Below, piece after piece: positions 34,107 through 43,972 of a DNA stretch of 64,000 nt. The notes beneath the pieces were generated by a model, which was not told the DNA's origin, made no database searches, and saw only the letters and a list, made by a program, of their open reading frames with translations. Source of the stretch: Victivallis sp. Marseille-Q1083 (GTDB lineage Bacteria; Verrucomicrobiota; Lentisphaeria; Victivallales; Victivallaceae); the NCBI RefSeq assembly GCF_903645315.1, contig NZ_CAHJXL010000001.1, positions 3,565,339 to 3,629,338 on the forward strand, written 5' to 3'. Position 1 is the first letter of the stretch; every line of letters starts with the position of its first letter. Position numbers and translations under genes: made by a program.

Positions 34107-35627
34107 ATGCTGATGACGATTATGTTGTTTTTTTCCGTTGTTTCCGGTTTCTATGCTGCAGGCGGGGAAGAAGTTGCGGCGGTTGCCGAGGTGCAGCTTG
34201 CCCGGGAGGAGAATACCTGTTATGTCATTTGTGTGTCGGAAGATGCGACGGTGTCGGAGCAGGAGGCTGCCCGCGAGTTGAAATTCTGGCTTAACCGGAT
34301 GACCGGTGCGGATTTTGCGCTGGGGCCGGACTCGGCAGAACAGACGATCTATGTGGGAAATTCCGTCGCGTTTCGTACCGGATTTCCGGAAAAAGCAACT
34401 CGTAGCCGGGGACACGATGGCATTTACCTGGCTGCCTCTGCCGATGGGCGGGATATCTTCCTGACGGGAGGGGATCCACGCGGAACGTTGTACGCAGTTG
34501 CGACATTTCTGGAGGATTATTGTGGTATTCACTGGTGGACGGCGACGGAAACCCATGTACCGTATGCTCCGGATTTGACAGTCCGGAGGCCCGATCTGGA
34601 TTATGTGCCTCCATTGGAATTCCGGTCATTGTTTTATTATGGTTATATTACTTCCGGGATTCCCGAACAGGTACGGTTTCGCGTTCGTAACAAGATGAAC
34701 GGGCATGGCGAGGTGATTCCTCCCGAACTGGGCGGGCATCTGCGGATACTTGGTCTGGCACACACCTTTGAGCAGATGCTGCCGTACCGGGAGTATGGGG
34801 CGGAACATCCGGAATGGTTCAGTCTCGTCGACGGAAAACGAATCGGCGGGCAGCAAGAAGGGCAATTGTGCCTGACCAATCCGGAAGTCCGGGACGCCTT
34901 GCTGGCAAAATCACTTGAATGGCTGACGAAGAATCCGGATTGCCGAATTATTTCCATTTCCCAGAATGACAACTCCAATGGATGTGAATGTCCCTCTTGT
35001 AAGGCATTGGATACTGCGGAGGGGGCTCCGGCGGGAACCCTTTTGGCGTTCATCAATCCGATTGCAGAAGCCATCGGACGTCAATATCCGGAGGTGAAAG
35101 TTCTGACTTTGGCGTATTTGCATACTGAAGAGCCGCCAGCAACTTTGCGGCCCGCTTCGAATGTATTGATTCAATTGTGTCCTATTACCACGCGTCGCAC
35201 CTGTCCTTTTACAGATCCGGCGAACTGTAAATTCATGGAACGGCTCAAAGGGTGGAGTGCCATTGCACCGAATTTATTCATCTGGAATTATAATTGTCAA
35301 TTCAGTGATTATTTGTGTTTTGTTCCCAACTACTTTTTTCTTGGGGAAGATCTGCGTCTGCTGATGCATCATGGCGCCAAAGGAATTTTTGCTCAGGGAA
35401 ATTATCAGCTTCCGGTCGGAGATTTCGATGAATTGAAAGGATGGGTTATAGCCAAAATGCTGTGGAATCCCGAATTGGACAACCGGGAACTGGTGAAGGA
35501 ATTTGCCGAAGGGTATTACGGTGCGGCAGCTCCATGGATTCTGAAGATTCTGGAGCGACTGAGCCTGAATGCTGAAAATAATGAACTTGGTGCATCGCTG
35601 GAAGAAGTGATTGCGTTGGATGAGTAG
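34107..35627 (+). CDS. Second DUF4838 protein, shortened at the C-terminus
   Basis: 506 residues with a signal peptide (MLMTIMLFFSVVSGFYAAGG). It aligns along its whole length with the 28422 protein: ATFLEDYCGIHWWTATE, LAHTFEQMLPYREYGAEHPE, LCLTNPEVRDALLAKS, SISQNDNSNGCECPSC and VLTLAYLHTEEPPA. It stops at EEVIALDE, where the paralogue continues for about 250 more residues. The missing beta domain may mean a truncated gene or a naturally short member. A GGAAAGGAAG site lies 12 nt before the ATG. Confidence 0.78.
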   Translation: MLMTIMLFFSVVSGFYAAGGEEVAAVAEVQLAREENTCYVICVSEDATVSEQEAARELKFWLNRMTGADFALGPDSAEQTIYVGNSVAFRTGFPEKATRSRGHDGIYLAASADGRDIFLTGGDPRGTLYAVATFLEDYCGIHWWTATETHVPYAPDLTVRRPDLDYVPPLEFRSLFYYGYITSGIPEQVRFRVRNKMNGHGEVIPPELGGHLRILGLAHTFEQMLPYREYGAEHPEWFSLVDGKRIGGQQEGQLCLTNPEVRDALLAKSLEWLTKNPDCRIISISQNDNSNGCECPSCKALDTAEGAPAGTLLAFINPIAEAIGRQYPEVKVLTLAYLHTEEPPATLRPASNVLIQLCPITTRRTCPFTDPANCKFMERLKGWSAIAPNLFIWNYNCQFSDYLCFVPNYFFLGEDLRLLMHHGAKGIFAQGNYQLPVGDFDELKGWVIAKMLWNPELDNRELVKEFAEGYYGAAAPWILKILERLSLNAENNELGASLEEVIALDE

Positions 35628-35779
35628 AGGTCTTCGGAACCGTTGCCGGCATAATTCCGGTGCTTTCAGTCGATTTTTTTCAGAAAAATAGCTGTGTCGA
35701 AAAAACATTATCGTGAAACTTGAAACTAGGAACGTTGGTTCTATCTCTAAACATTTGTCTTATTTTACTGGAGCTGATT

Positions 35780-37027
35780 ATGAATAGTTTTTTTACATTG
35801 GCACTCGCCGGACTATTTTGTACCGAATTGAGTGTGTTGGCGCAGAGTGAAACTATTACGGTGGAAGAACGTTATCTTTCGGAAATCCCCGCAGTGGAGG
35901 ATGCCACCTTTTTTTCCTGGAACTCGCAATTGCCCACTCGCGGCCTTTATTATGACGGGCCCGAGTATCAAGGAAAGCCTACGAAAGTATTTGCTTTTCT
36001 CGGGATTCCGGAAGTTCCAGAGGGAAAAACCGTGCCTGGGATCGTGTTGGTTCATGGAGGCGGAGGAACCGCCTTCCGGGAATGGGTGGAACTATGGATG
36101 TCGCGCGGATATGCTGCCATCGCCATGGATTTGTGCGGAGCAATTCCAGTCTACGCTCCGGGAACTCATAGCTGGATGCGCATTCCGGATTCGGGAGGAC
36201 CGGCCGGCTGGGATGCCTCCTTTTCTCAATTGGATCAACCGATAGCCGATCAGTGGCCGTATTATGCGGTAAATGCCATTGCGCGAGCCCGGACACTCCT
36301 CGGCAGTCAATCCGGCGTTGATACCGACCGGATTGCCATTACCGGAGTTTCATGGGGTGGTTATCTGACATGTATTACCGTCGGAGTGGATTCGCGCTAT
36401 GTTTTCGCCGCTCCCATTTACGGGTGCGGCTTCCTGCGCGACAAATCGGCCTGGATGGAGACTCTCCGGAAACCGGAGATGGCGCTGTGGAACGAATTGT
36501 GCGATCCGGCCGCTTATCTGGCTTCGGTGTCCATGCCGATTCTATGGGTTGCCGGTACCAATGACGGTGCTTATCCATTGGAATCCCTGCAGAAAAGTGC
36601 GGAACTGGTACCGGCTCCGGTAACCCGGTCCATTACGATGCGGATGCCCCATGGCCACGGCGGTTCAGGAGAGCTGCCGGAGGCTGTCCGAATTACCGCT
36701 GATTATTTCTGCAAAGGAGAGGGGGCGCCTTTACCGGCCATTTCCGGGGCGACAGTGTATAACGGAATTCTGACAGTTTCCGGGACTGCGAAGCTGCCGG
36801 TTGTACGTGCTGAGCTGTTGTTTACATCCGATCGGGAAAATGTGAAAAAAAACTGGGTGGACTTGAACTGGAAGGCCATTCCGGCCGAATGCCATGCAAC
36901 GCCGGATGGTTTTGAAGCTGTGGTGGCAATTCCTGCTGACGCCACCCAGTATATTCTCAATGTTTATGATCAGCGCGATGTTCCTGCCAGTACTCGTTTG
37001 TTTACTGTTATTCCAGAGGAGAACTGA
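35780..37027 (+). CDS. Secreted alpha/beta hydrolase (acetyl-xylan-esterase/dienelactone-hydrolase-like)
   Basis: 415 residues. It starts MNSFFTLALAGLFCTELSVL (signal peptide) after GGAG; a longer frame from 35720 has no ribosome site. VPGIVLVHGGGGTAFREWV gives the oxyanion strand. TGVSWGGYL is the nucleophile elbow (Ser), WVAGTNDGAYPLE holds the Asp and MRMPHGHGGSG the His of the triad. A C-terminal beta domain of about 90 residues follows. It likely removes acyl groups from glycans. Directly followed by the GH94 remnant (5 nt). Confidence 0.82.
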   Translation: MNSFFTLALAGLFCTELSVLAQSETITVEERYLSEIPAVEDATFFSWNSQLPTRGLYYDGPEYQGKPTKVFAFLGIPEVPEGKTVPGIVLVHGGGGTAFREWVELWMSRGYAAIAMDLCGAIPVYAPGTHSWMRIPDSGGPAGWDASFSQLDQPIADQWPYYAVNAIARARTLLGSQSGVDTDRIAITGVSWGGYLTCITVGVDSRYVFAAPIYGCGFLRDKSAWMETLRKPEMALWNELCDPAAYLASVSMPILWVAGTNDGAYPLESLQKSAELVPAPVTRSITMRMPHGHGGSGELPEAVRITADYFCKGEGAPLPAISGATVYNGILTVSGTAKLPVVRAELLFTSDRENVKKNWVDLNWKAIPAECHATPDGFEAVVAIPADATQYILNVYDQRDVPASTRLFTVIPEEN

Positions 37028-37032
37028 TTGAG

Positions 37033-39218
37033 ATGTTGTCTTATTCGTACAGAAAATACGGTAATTTCAGTGCCGACGGCCGTGAATTTGTCATCACCCG
37101 GATGGATACGCCCCGTCCATGGCTGAACTACGCTTGGAGCCGTCATCTGCTTGCTGATATCGATCAATGCGGAGCGGGATCAAGTTTTTATCGCGATGAT
37201 AACGGGAATCGTTCTGTGCCGATCAATCGCCGTTTTATCTATCTGCGCGATAGTGCTTTCGGCGAGTTCTGGACGGTTAGCTGGGGGATGTCCGTCGCGA
37301 AAAGGCGGAATACCGCTGCCGTCACGGGCTTGGCTATTCGGTTCTTGAATGCCGTTATCGTGATTGGGAATGCCGTTGGACGATCACTGTCGGAGGCAAT
37401 GATGCTGAAGTCTGGCACATGGAAGTGGTAAACCTGGCACCGGAGGCGCGGGACATCGAACTCTATGCTGGAGTCGGTTTTGAGCTTGGAGGCTGGGTGC
37501 CCTATGGCGGTCTCGAAAACTATGCAGTGGCGGAAGCATTGTCTGCCGGGTTGATTTATGCCGACAACAGTTACGATCGTGAACGTGCCGACGTCCGTAA
37601 CGATGCATTTTTCGCTGCACTCCGGAATCCTGACGGTGTGGCATGTAGCAAGCGACGTTTCATGGGGGATGTGTACCGGAACTGGGATGCACCACAGTCT
37701 GTCGTGGCTGGAGGAACTCCTGACAGCACCCGGGCTATGAACGAGGATATGGTCGGTGTGGCTTATTACCGACTTCATATTGCTGTTGCGAAGCCGTGGC
37801 ATGCCGAGTTTGTCAATGCACCTTTGATGAAGCCGAAGCGCAAAAACTGGTGCAAGCTGCTGATTTTGCAGCGGCTATGCGTGAAAATGCAGCCAGAACA
37901 GAATGTTTAAACGGGTTGATTTCGAACTGCCGGATATGGAGTGGAGCCGCTTTTTCAATATCTGGGGCAAACAGCAGCTGATGCTGCTCAAAGATTACGC
38001 CCGGATTTTTCTGATCGGTTTTCGCGATACCCTGCAGGATGCGATGGCAATCGCCGCATATGCGCCGGAATTGGCTGCAGATTCGATCCGCAATACCCTG
38101 CGTCATCAATATGCTGACGGGAGTACTCTGCGTGGTTGGTGTCCTCTGGATACGCACAAGTACGGCGATGGGGGTGTTTGGATTGCTCCGGCTGTTGCCG
38201 AATATGTGAAAGAAACCGGAAATATTGAGTTTCTGGATGAAATGGTGCCGTACTTTGATGGAGGCAGTGCATCGGTATGGGAACATTTGCAGCAGGCGTT
38301 CCGTTGGTTTGAAGCGAACTTGGGGCGTCACGGTTTTCCTAAGCTGTATTTTGGCGATTGGAATGATTCGCTGAATATCGGACATGGCGGTGAAGGGGAA
38401 AGCATCTGGATTGCGCTTGCTCTGATTGTTGCGTATGATGATGCAGCGCTTCTGGCACGTCATGCCGGCAAAAGCAAGGATGAAGCCGATTTCACTGCTC
38501 AAGCGGCCGTTATGCGGAAACGTGTCGAAAAGCTGGCCTGGGATGGCAACTGGTATTTACGAAGCCTTCACGATGCGGGAGGTCACGTCGGAGGGCACGC
38601 CAACTCTGCCGGATCGATTTTTAGTGAACCGCAAAGCTGGGCGGTTTTTGCCCGGATGAATCCGGAACGGTTGAAACTGGTGCATCGTGCAGTAGCAGAG
38701 CGTCTCCGCACTCCGATGGGTCTGTTGGTATGCGATCCGCCATTTATGCAGTTCGATCCTGTTTATGGGCGTATCACCTGCATGCGTTCCAGATGGGGGG
38801 AAATGCCAGCTGTTATTGCCATGTGACCGCGTTTCAGGCAGTTGCCGATTGCATGATGCGGGACGGAGAAGCTGCCTGGGCAAGCCCGGAATCCATAGTT
38901 CCATTTAACCCGGCACTGTCAGTGGAGGTCAGCCGGCTTGAACCTTATGCATTTACCAACATGTTCCGCGGTCCCGCCAATGTCTGGACAGGAGAAACCT
39001 TCAAAGGTTGGACTTTCGGTACCGTGCCATGGGCCATGCGGGCAATGACACATTATATGCTTGGAATCCGCCCTGATTATGATGCGCTCCTCCTGGATCC
39101 GGTCTGGCCGAAGCATTGGGATCTCGTGTCAATTCACCGGCAATGGCGTGGTTTCGATTTTGAAATGGAGCTTCTTAACCTCAATACTGCTTACTTAGTT
39201 AAAATCATGGATTGTTGA
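37033..39218 (+). pseudogene. GH94-type glycoside phosphorylase, inactivated by at least four frameshifts
   Basis: The pieces together give an almost full GH94 protein: YRKYGNFSADGREFVITRMD, then YRCRHGLGYSVLECRYRDWE, MEVVNLAPEARDIELYAG, VDFELPDMEWSRFFNIWG, FGDWNDSLNIG (catalytic Asp region) and YCHVTAFQAVADCMM. Reading shifts occur near 37287 (G5 run), about 37815, about 37905 and about 38796 (G6 run). GH94 enzymes split beta-glucosides such as cellobiose with phosphate. A GAGGAG site precedes the ATG. The 3' end runs into the left end of the next IS and stops inside it. Two shifts are at homopolymers, so assembly error should be excluded. Confidence 0.85.
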
Positions 39219-39366
39219 CACCTTGGAATCGACAAAAAACACTTTTTATACTCCATCCTTTGACTTTCGCTTCACCGCTCATTCGCGAGTAACACCGCGT
39301 GAGGATACGCATCGCGTAGCGGCGATTTCTTCAATAATTTCGCGTCGGATATTTTTAATCAGATTC

Positions 39367-40554
39367 CTACTGAGGGGGAAAACGCGCGGAGGTGATCTTT
39401 CTCCGCAAAATCCTGACAGTTCCGCTAAACGATAACGAATCCGGATCAATGTGTTTTTTCAGTGCCGCCTTGTACATCAATGTCCGTACCGTATAGTGTG
39501 CAAGGAAAAATCCATAAAGTTCCTGAATAACCAATTCCGGGGTTTTGCTTCGTAGATTTGTCCCCGGCAATTTCAAGTGATTTTTTAACTCGTCATACCC
39601 AATTTCAATTTCCCATCGTTCCTGGTACAATTGTGCGAGTTCAATTGCCGGAGCTTCTTCCGGCACAAGTATATTTGTGATCAGGCGGTATTTCTCTTTC
39701 GCACCTTTGAGTGTATATTCAATAATCCGCACCTGAATTCCATTGATCTTTTTCCGATGTTCTAAACCGCTGTAAAATGTACTCAAAAATGAGCCGTCAG
39801 GCAACATCTTTTCACATTCAAATTTCATATTATTTCGGATCCGAAACAGCAAAGCAGCTTCGGATGTCATAGCTTCCGCAAAAAATGGATAACAGCCGAA
39901 GCCACGGTCGGCAATCAACAGCATGCTTGAGTCCAAGTGAGGAATCAAACGCTTTGCTTGAGTATTCTCGCCTTCCCGGAAAGGTCCATGTGTTGCAGCT
40001 GTGATGGCGTGTGTGCCGACTTCAATCATTGCCGTCAAACGTAATTGAGGAAACGCCGTGGTTCCGCGAGAACAAGGCGGGAGACCAAAATAATCACTGT
40101 TCGCTTTTTCATCCGGGAGAGCGAAAGTTGTTCCGTCTATCGCCATCAAGCGCCATTTTTTGTAAAAAGCAAATGTTGACTCCGACGAGGCCAGAGGGCG
40201 ACAAACATCTTGAAATAAGACTTCCATTAACTTACTGCCCAAGCGTTTTCTTGCGCGTGAAATTCCTCCGCGGCCTTCAATGGCTCCGCAGGGAAGTTTT
40301 AACTTCAGCCACTGCATACCTTACAGGAGGCATCGAAGAACTTCCTGCAAAGACACGCTCGAGTAGAGCGAAAGACAAATAACGTAATATGCCATCAATT
40401 CCAACGGCAATTTGCGATAGCGTTTTGTTGCAAGACCGCATTTTTGCAGCGCATTGGTGAGCGCATCGAAAGAAACAACTCCAAGCAGAGAGGCTAAGGT
40501 CAAAAAATCACTTTCACGAAAATTAGCCGACAAACAAGATTTTGTACGCGCCAT
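39367..40554 (-). pseudogene. IS4-type transposase with an internal stop codon
   Basis: It starts MARTKSCLSANFRESDFLTL after GGAGGA. The N-terminal domain ends LQEVLRCLL, then TAA at 40321-40323. The same frame continues GMQWLKLKLP and the DDE core: LMAIDGTTFALPD (Asp), MLLIADRGFGCY (Asp) and YQERWEIEIGYDELKNHL (Glu). A single base change (for instance GAA to TAA) explains the loss. Otherwise the frame is intact, so the inactivation is recent. Confidence 0.85.
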
Positions 40555-40580
40555 ACAGTCCTCCGGGGGATTTGATGGAT

Positions 40581-40608
40581 AATATAACATTGTTCTTGTA
40601 AATGTCAA
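40581..40608 (-). promoter_or_regulatory. Transposase promoter inside the IS4-type element
   Basis: Minus strand TTGACA (40603-40608), 16-nt spacer, TATATT (40581-40586), just inside the inverted repeat and ahead of the transposase start at 40554. Confidence 0.55.
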
Positions 40609-40631
40609 GTTTTAAGTAAGCAGTATTGAGG

Positions 40632-41402
40632 TTAGCGGCCGACTTTTTCGGCGAAACTTTCGGCCATCTCCTGCAACGCTTCCTGATCGGCGGCAGCTTC
40701 ACTCTGGAACACCAGGCAGAAATAAGGGCCGAAGCCTTCCCAGAGTTCCTTGGGTTCCAGGTAGAATGTTTGCGGCGGCAGGACGGTCGCTTCGATACCG
40801 TCCTGGCCGCGCTGGCGGAAAAAGCTCCGGCCGTCGATGGAAAAGATGTAATTGTCGTAGCGGTTCTGGACGATTTTCATGCCGTGCGGCAGCGAGGTGA
40901 TCTGCTTTGCGCCGGCCGGCAGATCGAACAGCCAGTTGTAGGCTTCCAAACGGGCGCCGTTCTGGTCGGTGCTGTTGAGCGTATTGATGCGCAGCAGCGC
41001 GATCGGCCATTTTTTACTGATGAAAATGGAATAATCCAGCAAAAAATTCCGGATGCCGGCAGTGCTTTCGCCATTGTATTCGCAGATGACTTCCAGTTCC
41101 ATCCAGTCCGGCGTCGCCGTACTCGTTCTGGTGCGGACCAACTGATTGACGACGCTGCGTCCGAAGGTCGGCTGATACGCGCTGCCGGTCTCTTCATAAA
41201 GAATCAGAGCGAAATTCAATTTCATCAGTTCCTGATCGGGGGCGGCGATGAAACTGATTTCCGGCGCGTTGGAGGTTGACACCTGAGCAAAAACGCTCGA
41301 GGTACCGAGCTGGTAACGCGAAACCGCCCGGCGGGAATTCGTTTCGCCGAAGCTTGGCAAACAGGACAAAAGCGCCGTCAGCAGCAATAATACTTTCATC
41401 AT
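40632..41402 (-). CDS. Secreted hypothetical protein, 3' end cut by the IS
   Basis: 256 residues with a signal peptide (MMKVLLLLTALLSCLPSFGE). The mature part has DWMELEVICEYNG, YNWLFDLPAGAKQITSLPHG and TFYLEPKELWEGFGPYFCLV, without a recognised domain. The TAA stop is formed by the first bases of the IS inverted repeat (40632-40634), so the native C-terminus may be lost. The ATG overlaps the stop of the DUF4091 gene by 4 nt, which makes it the last gene of a long minus-strand operon and likely a partner of that enzyme. Confidence 0.7.
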   Translation of the reverse strand: MMKVLLLLTALLSCLPSFGETNSRRAVSRYQLGTSSVFAQVSTSNAPEISFIAAPDQELMKLNFALILYEETGSAYQPTFGRSVVNQLVRTRTSTATPDWMELEVICEYNGESTAGIRNFLLDYSIFISKKWPIALLRINTLNSTDQNGARLEAYNWLFDLPAGAKQITSLPHGMKIVQNRYDNYIFSIDGRSFFRQRGQDGIEATVLPPQTFYLEPKELWEGFGPYFCLVFQSEAAADQEALQEMAESFAEKVGR

Positions 41403-43972
41403 TTATCTCCTTGTGGCGAACTGGAAGGGGCGGCCGGAGTCGGAAAATGGCGGCTGCCGCTCAGCAGTCTGGCCATGGCGGCCCGCAATTTCAACAGTTC
41501 CGAAGCGTTGGCATTGTATTGGGTTGGCGTGGTGACCAGTTGTTCGTAACAGCGTTGCCATAAGGACAATTCCTTCAGCAGTTCTTCGCCGAATTGCCGT
41601 TCATCATCACTCAATTGCGGGAGCAGGGCCGAGATTCGCCCGGTCTCCTGGCGCAGCAGTTGGAAATATTCGCGATCTTCCAGACCGTCGCGGATCATTT
41701 CCAGCCGTAACGACGGCAACGGCGCTTCGGTCACCGGCGCCGTTGCGGCCTGGCGGTTCGGCGGATAGATCAGCAAGCCGTCGCCGTTGCTGCGCGGACG
41801 CCCCTCCGCGGTATAAGTCATGGCGTCTTCCCAGGGATTGCGCAGGTTGCCGTCCGGCAGCCGGCCCAGCGCATCGATGGCCCAGTACCATGAACCGTCG
41901 ATGCCGTAACTTTCCGCCAGCCAGAAACGCAGCCGCGGCAGGACGGCCGGGCTGTCGATATTGTTGCCCGGATAGGGATAACGCTGGCGGCTGCTGACCT
42001 GCCACCATAGCTCGTGATTCCTGCCCAGTTGTCCGATGGTTGCCGGATCGAGGCCGTGCAGCCGGAGCAGCCAGGCGTCGGCGCTTTCCGCCATGCGCTG
42101 CAGGGGATCGCGCGGCAACGGCTTCAAAATTTTAATGCCGTCATCCGGCGGCGGTTCGACATTGGAATCGGCCGGCGACGCGAAGAAATAGCATTGCTCC
42201 AGCCAGTGGTGATCGGCCAGAAAGGCCCGGAATTCCGGATAGTGTCCGGTGGGCATCCAGCCGGCCGGATTGAAGGAGTTGAAATGATCTTCATCCAGAT
42301 ATTTTTGTCCGGCAGTCTCGAGTCCCGCCCGGTTCAAGGCACCGTCCTCCTGCAACGCGGGAGTAAATTGAAAAACATTGTCGGGCGCGATGCGGTATTC
42401 CTTGAGCAAAGCCAGCGTCCGGTCGAAGGCGGCTTGACGTTCTGCCGCGGATTGCAGCCCCATGAAGTCGAACAGTTCGCCGGTGAGCGCGTAGGAACTG
42501 CGCATCGTCGTCGTTTCCGGCAGGTCGAAATCGAACACCTGCAACCCGACCGGGATGGACAGCATGTCCGCCGGATTGGCGGTTTTCAGCATGACCAGTC
42601 CGCGGTAAAAACCGCTGGGGGTGCCGGCCGGAACTTTGACCCGCAGATAAAATAGATTATTGACGTTCGGTTCGGCATGAAATTGGCCGGCCAGCGGAAC
42701 CAGCGGGTCGGCCCATCGGCCCGGATAGCCGAATTGGTCGGAGGCGATGGCCACATTGACGCGCTCCAGTTGAAAACATTGAAAATGTTCCGCCGTCAGA
42801 ATTTTGCCGTCCTCGGTGGAGAAATCGGCCACCGTCACTTGATAATCCTGCGCCTGTTCGGACCGGATGATCAGTTGGACCGCTTCATATTCGTTGCCAG
42901 CGGCGGAGAATCTGGCGGCCGGCTGAAAGGCCTCCGGCACTTCGGCATCGGCGGCAACCTTGCTGGCCGACGGTGCCGTCCAGACCGTGCAGTTGGGCCG
43001 GGCCAGCAATCTGGCGGCTCCGGGAATGCCGGCGGCCGGTTCGACATAATCGATGGCCCTGAAAATACCGGCGCTGTATAATTGATTGTTCCGGTAGAGC
43101 CGCAGCAGAATGCGGTTGTCCGAAGTGAACTGTTCCGGGGACAGCGGGACGATGATTTTGGTGCCGGACAGCGAAAAAGTTTCGGTGGTGGAACGGCTGG
43201 CGTTGGTGATCGTCACTTTGAGCTGATCTCCGGCCGGACAGGAAATCGACAGCGCCGGCGGCTGGCGTTCTACCGTCACGGCCAGCGCGTTTGGATGAGG
43301 AGAAACCACCGCCGGCGTAAAAAGTGCCGGCAGTTGCCAGGTGCTGGTGCTGCCGTTCAGATAAAATGTTTGCGCGGTTCCGTCGGGAAACTTCACGGTC
43401 CTGGCACAGTTGAAGCCGAACAGCGCTTCGCCGAACCCGGCGGCTTCAAAATAATTGAGCGGAATCGCCAGTTTCAGTTGCCAGCCGTTGGCGGTCTTGA
43501 CGACGGAGCTGCGGGTCGTGCTGTTCCAGCGGTAGCTCCACATCTTGCCGTCGGCGATCTCATTGGCCGGCGTGGCGTTGATGAAAAAGTAGTTGCGCAG
43601 TTTCAAACCCGGATCGAAGAGAAGGCCGACATGCTCTTCCCCGGCGAAAGACGCGTCGCGCTCCGTTCTGAATGGCGTCGGTTTCACCGCTGCCGGTAAC
43701 GGTTCCGGCGTTGTCAGATCGAGTGAAAGGAAAAGCGTCCGGTCATTGGCCAGAAAGCGGACAGTGGTTCCGGCTTCCGGCGGCCCGAACGACTGGACGG
43801 GCGCTTCGGCGAAGGCTGCATCGTCCGGCAGCAGATTGCTCGACAGCTCCGTTACCGGGATGGTCAGTGCCGCTGCCGGCGTAATTTTGACCACTTCCGT
43901 TCCGACTGCGGAAAAGACGTAATTTGCTGCGCTGAGCAGCGCCAGGGCGAGAATGGTTGACAGGATTTTCAT
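41399..43972 (-). CDS. Secreted DUF4091 (GH123-like) glycan hydrolase with N-terminal binding domain
   Basis: 857 residues, signal peptide MKILSTILALALLSAANYVFS. The N-terminal ~220 residues resemble a CBM9-like sugar-binding sandwich (VGLLFDPGLKLRNYFFINAT, GWQLKLAIPLNYFEAAGFGE). The middle and C-terminus match DUF4091/GH123: FYRGLVMLKTANP, MRSSYALTGELFDF, GIDGSWYWAIDALG, then GDGLLIYPPN and RLEMIRDGLEDREYFQLL. GH123 members are beta-N-acetylgalactosaminidases, but activity here is inferred. Overlaps hrpB and the next gene by 4 nt each. Confidence 0.75.
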   Translation of the reverse strand: MKILSTILALALLSAANYVFSAVGTEVVKITPAAALTIPVTELSSNLLPDDAAFAEAPVQSFGPPEAGTTVRFLANDRTLFLSLDLTTPEPLPAAVKPTPFRTERDASFAGEEHVGLLFDPGLKLRNYFFINATPANEIADGKMWSYRWNSTTRSSVVKTANGWQLKLAIPLNYFEAAGFGEALFGFNCARTVKFPDGTAQTFYLNGSTSTWQLPALFTPAVVSPHPNALAVTVERQPPALSISCPAGDQLKVTITNASRSTTETFSLSGTKIIVPLSPEQFTSDNRILLRLYRNNQLYSAGIFRAIDYVEPAAGIPGAARLLARPNCTVWTAPSASKVAADAEVPEAFQPAARFSAAGNEYEAVQLIIRSEQAQDYQVTVADFSTEDGKILTAEHFQCFQLERVNVAIASDQFGYPGRWADPLVPLAGQFHAEPNVNNLFYLRVKVPAGTPSGFYRGLVMLKTANPADMLSIPVGLQVFDFDLPETTTMRSSYALTGELFDFMGLQSAAERQAAFDRTLALLKEYRIAPDNVFQFTPALQEDGALNRAGLETAGQKYLDEDHFNSFNPAGWMPTGHYPEFRAFLADHHWLEQCYFFASPADSNVEPPPDDGIKILKPLPRDPLQRMAESADAWLLRLHGLDPATIGQLGRNHELWWQVSSRQRYPYPGNNIDSPAVLPRLRFWLAESYGIDGSWYWAIDALGRLPDGNLRNPWEDAMTYTAEGRPRSNGDGLLIYPPNRQAATAPVTEAPLPSLRLEMIRDGLEDREYFQLLRQETGRISALLPQLSDDERQFGEELLKELSLWQRCYEQLVTTPTQYNANASELLKLRAAMARLLSGSRHFPTPAAPSSSPQGDK

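Larger units (their letters stand above)
39176..40634 (-). mobile_element. IS4-type insertion sequence, 1459 bp, decayed
   Basis: The 22-bp sequence TAACCTCAATACTGCTTACT-TA occurs at 39176-39197, and its exact reverse complement at 40613-40634. They enclose a minus-strand transposase gene. No target duplication is visible in the flanks (GAGCTTCT on the left, GCGGCCGA on the right). The element or its surroundings have therefore been rearranged. Its two ends form the 3' ends of both neighbouring genes. Confidence 0.85.
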
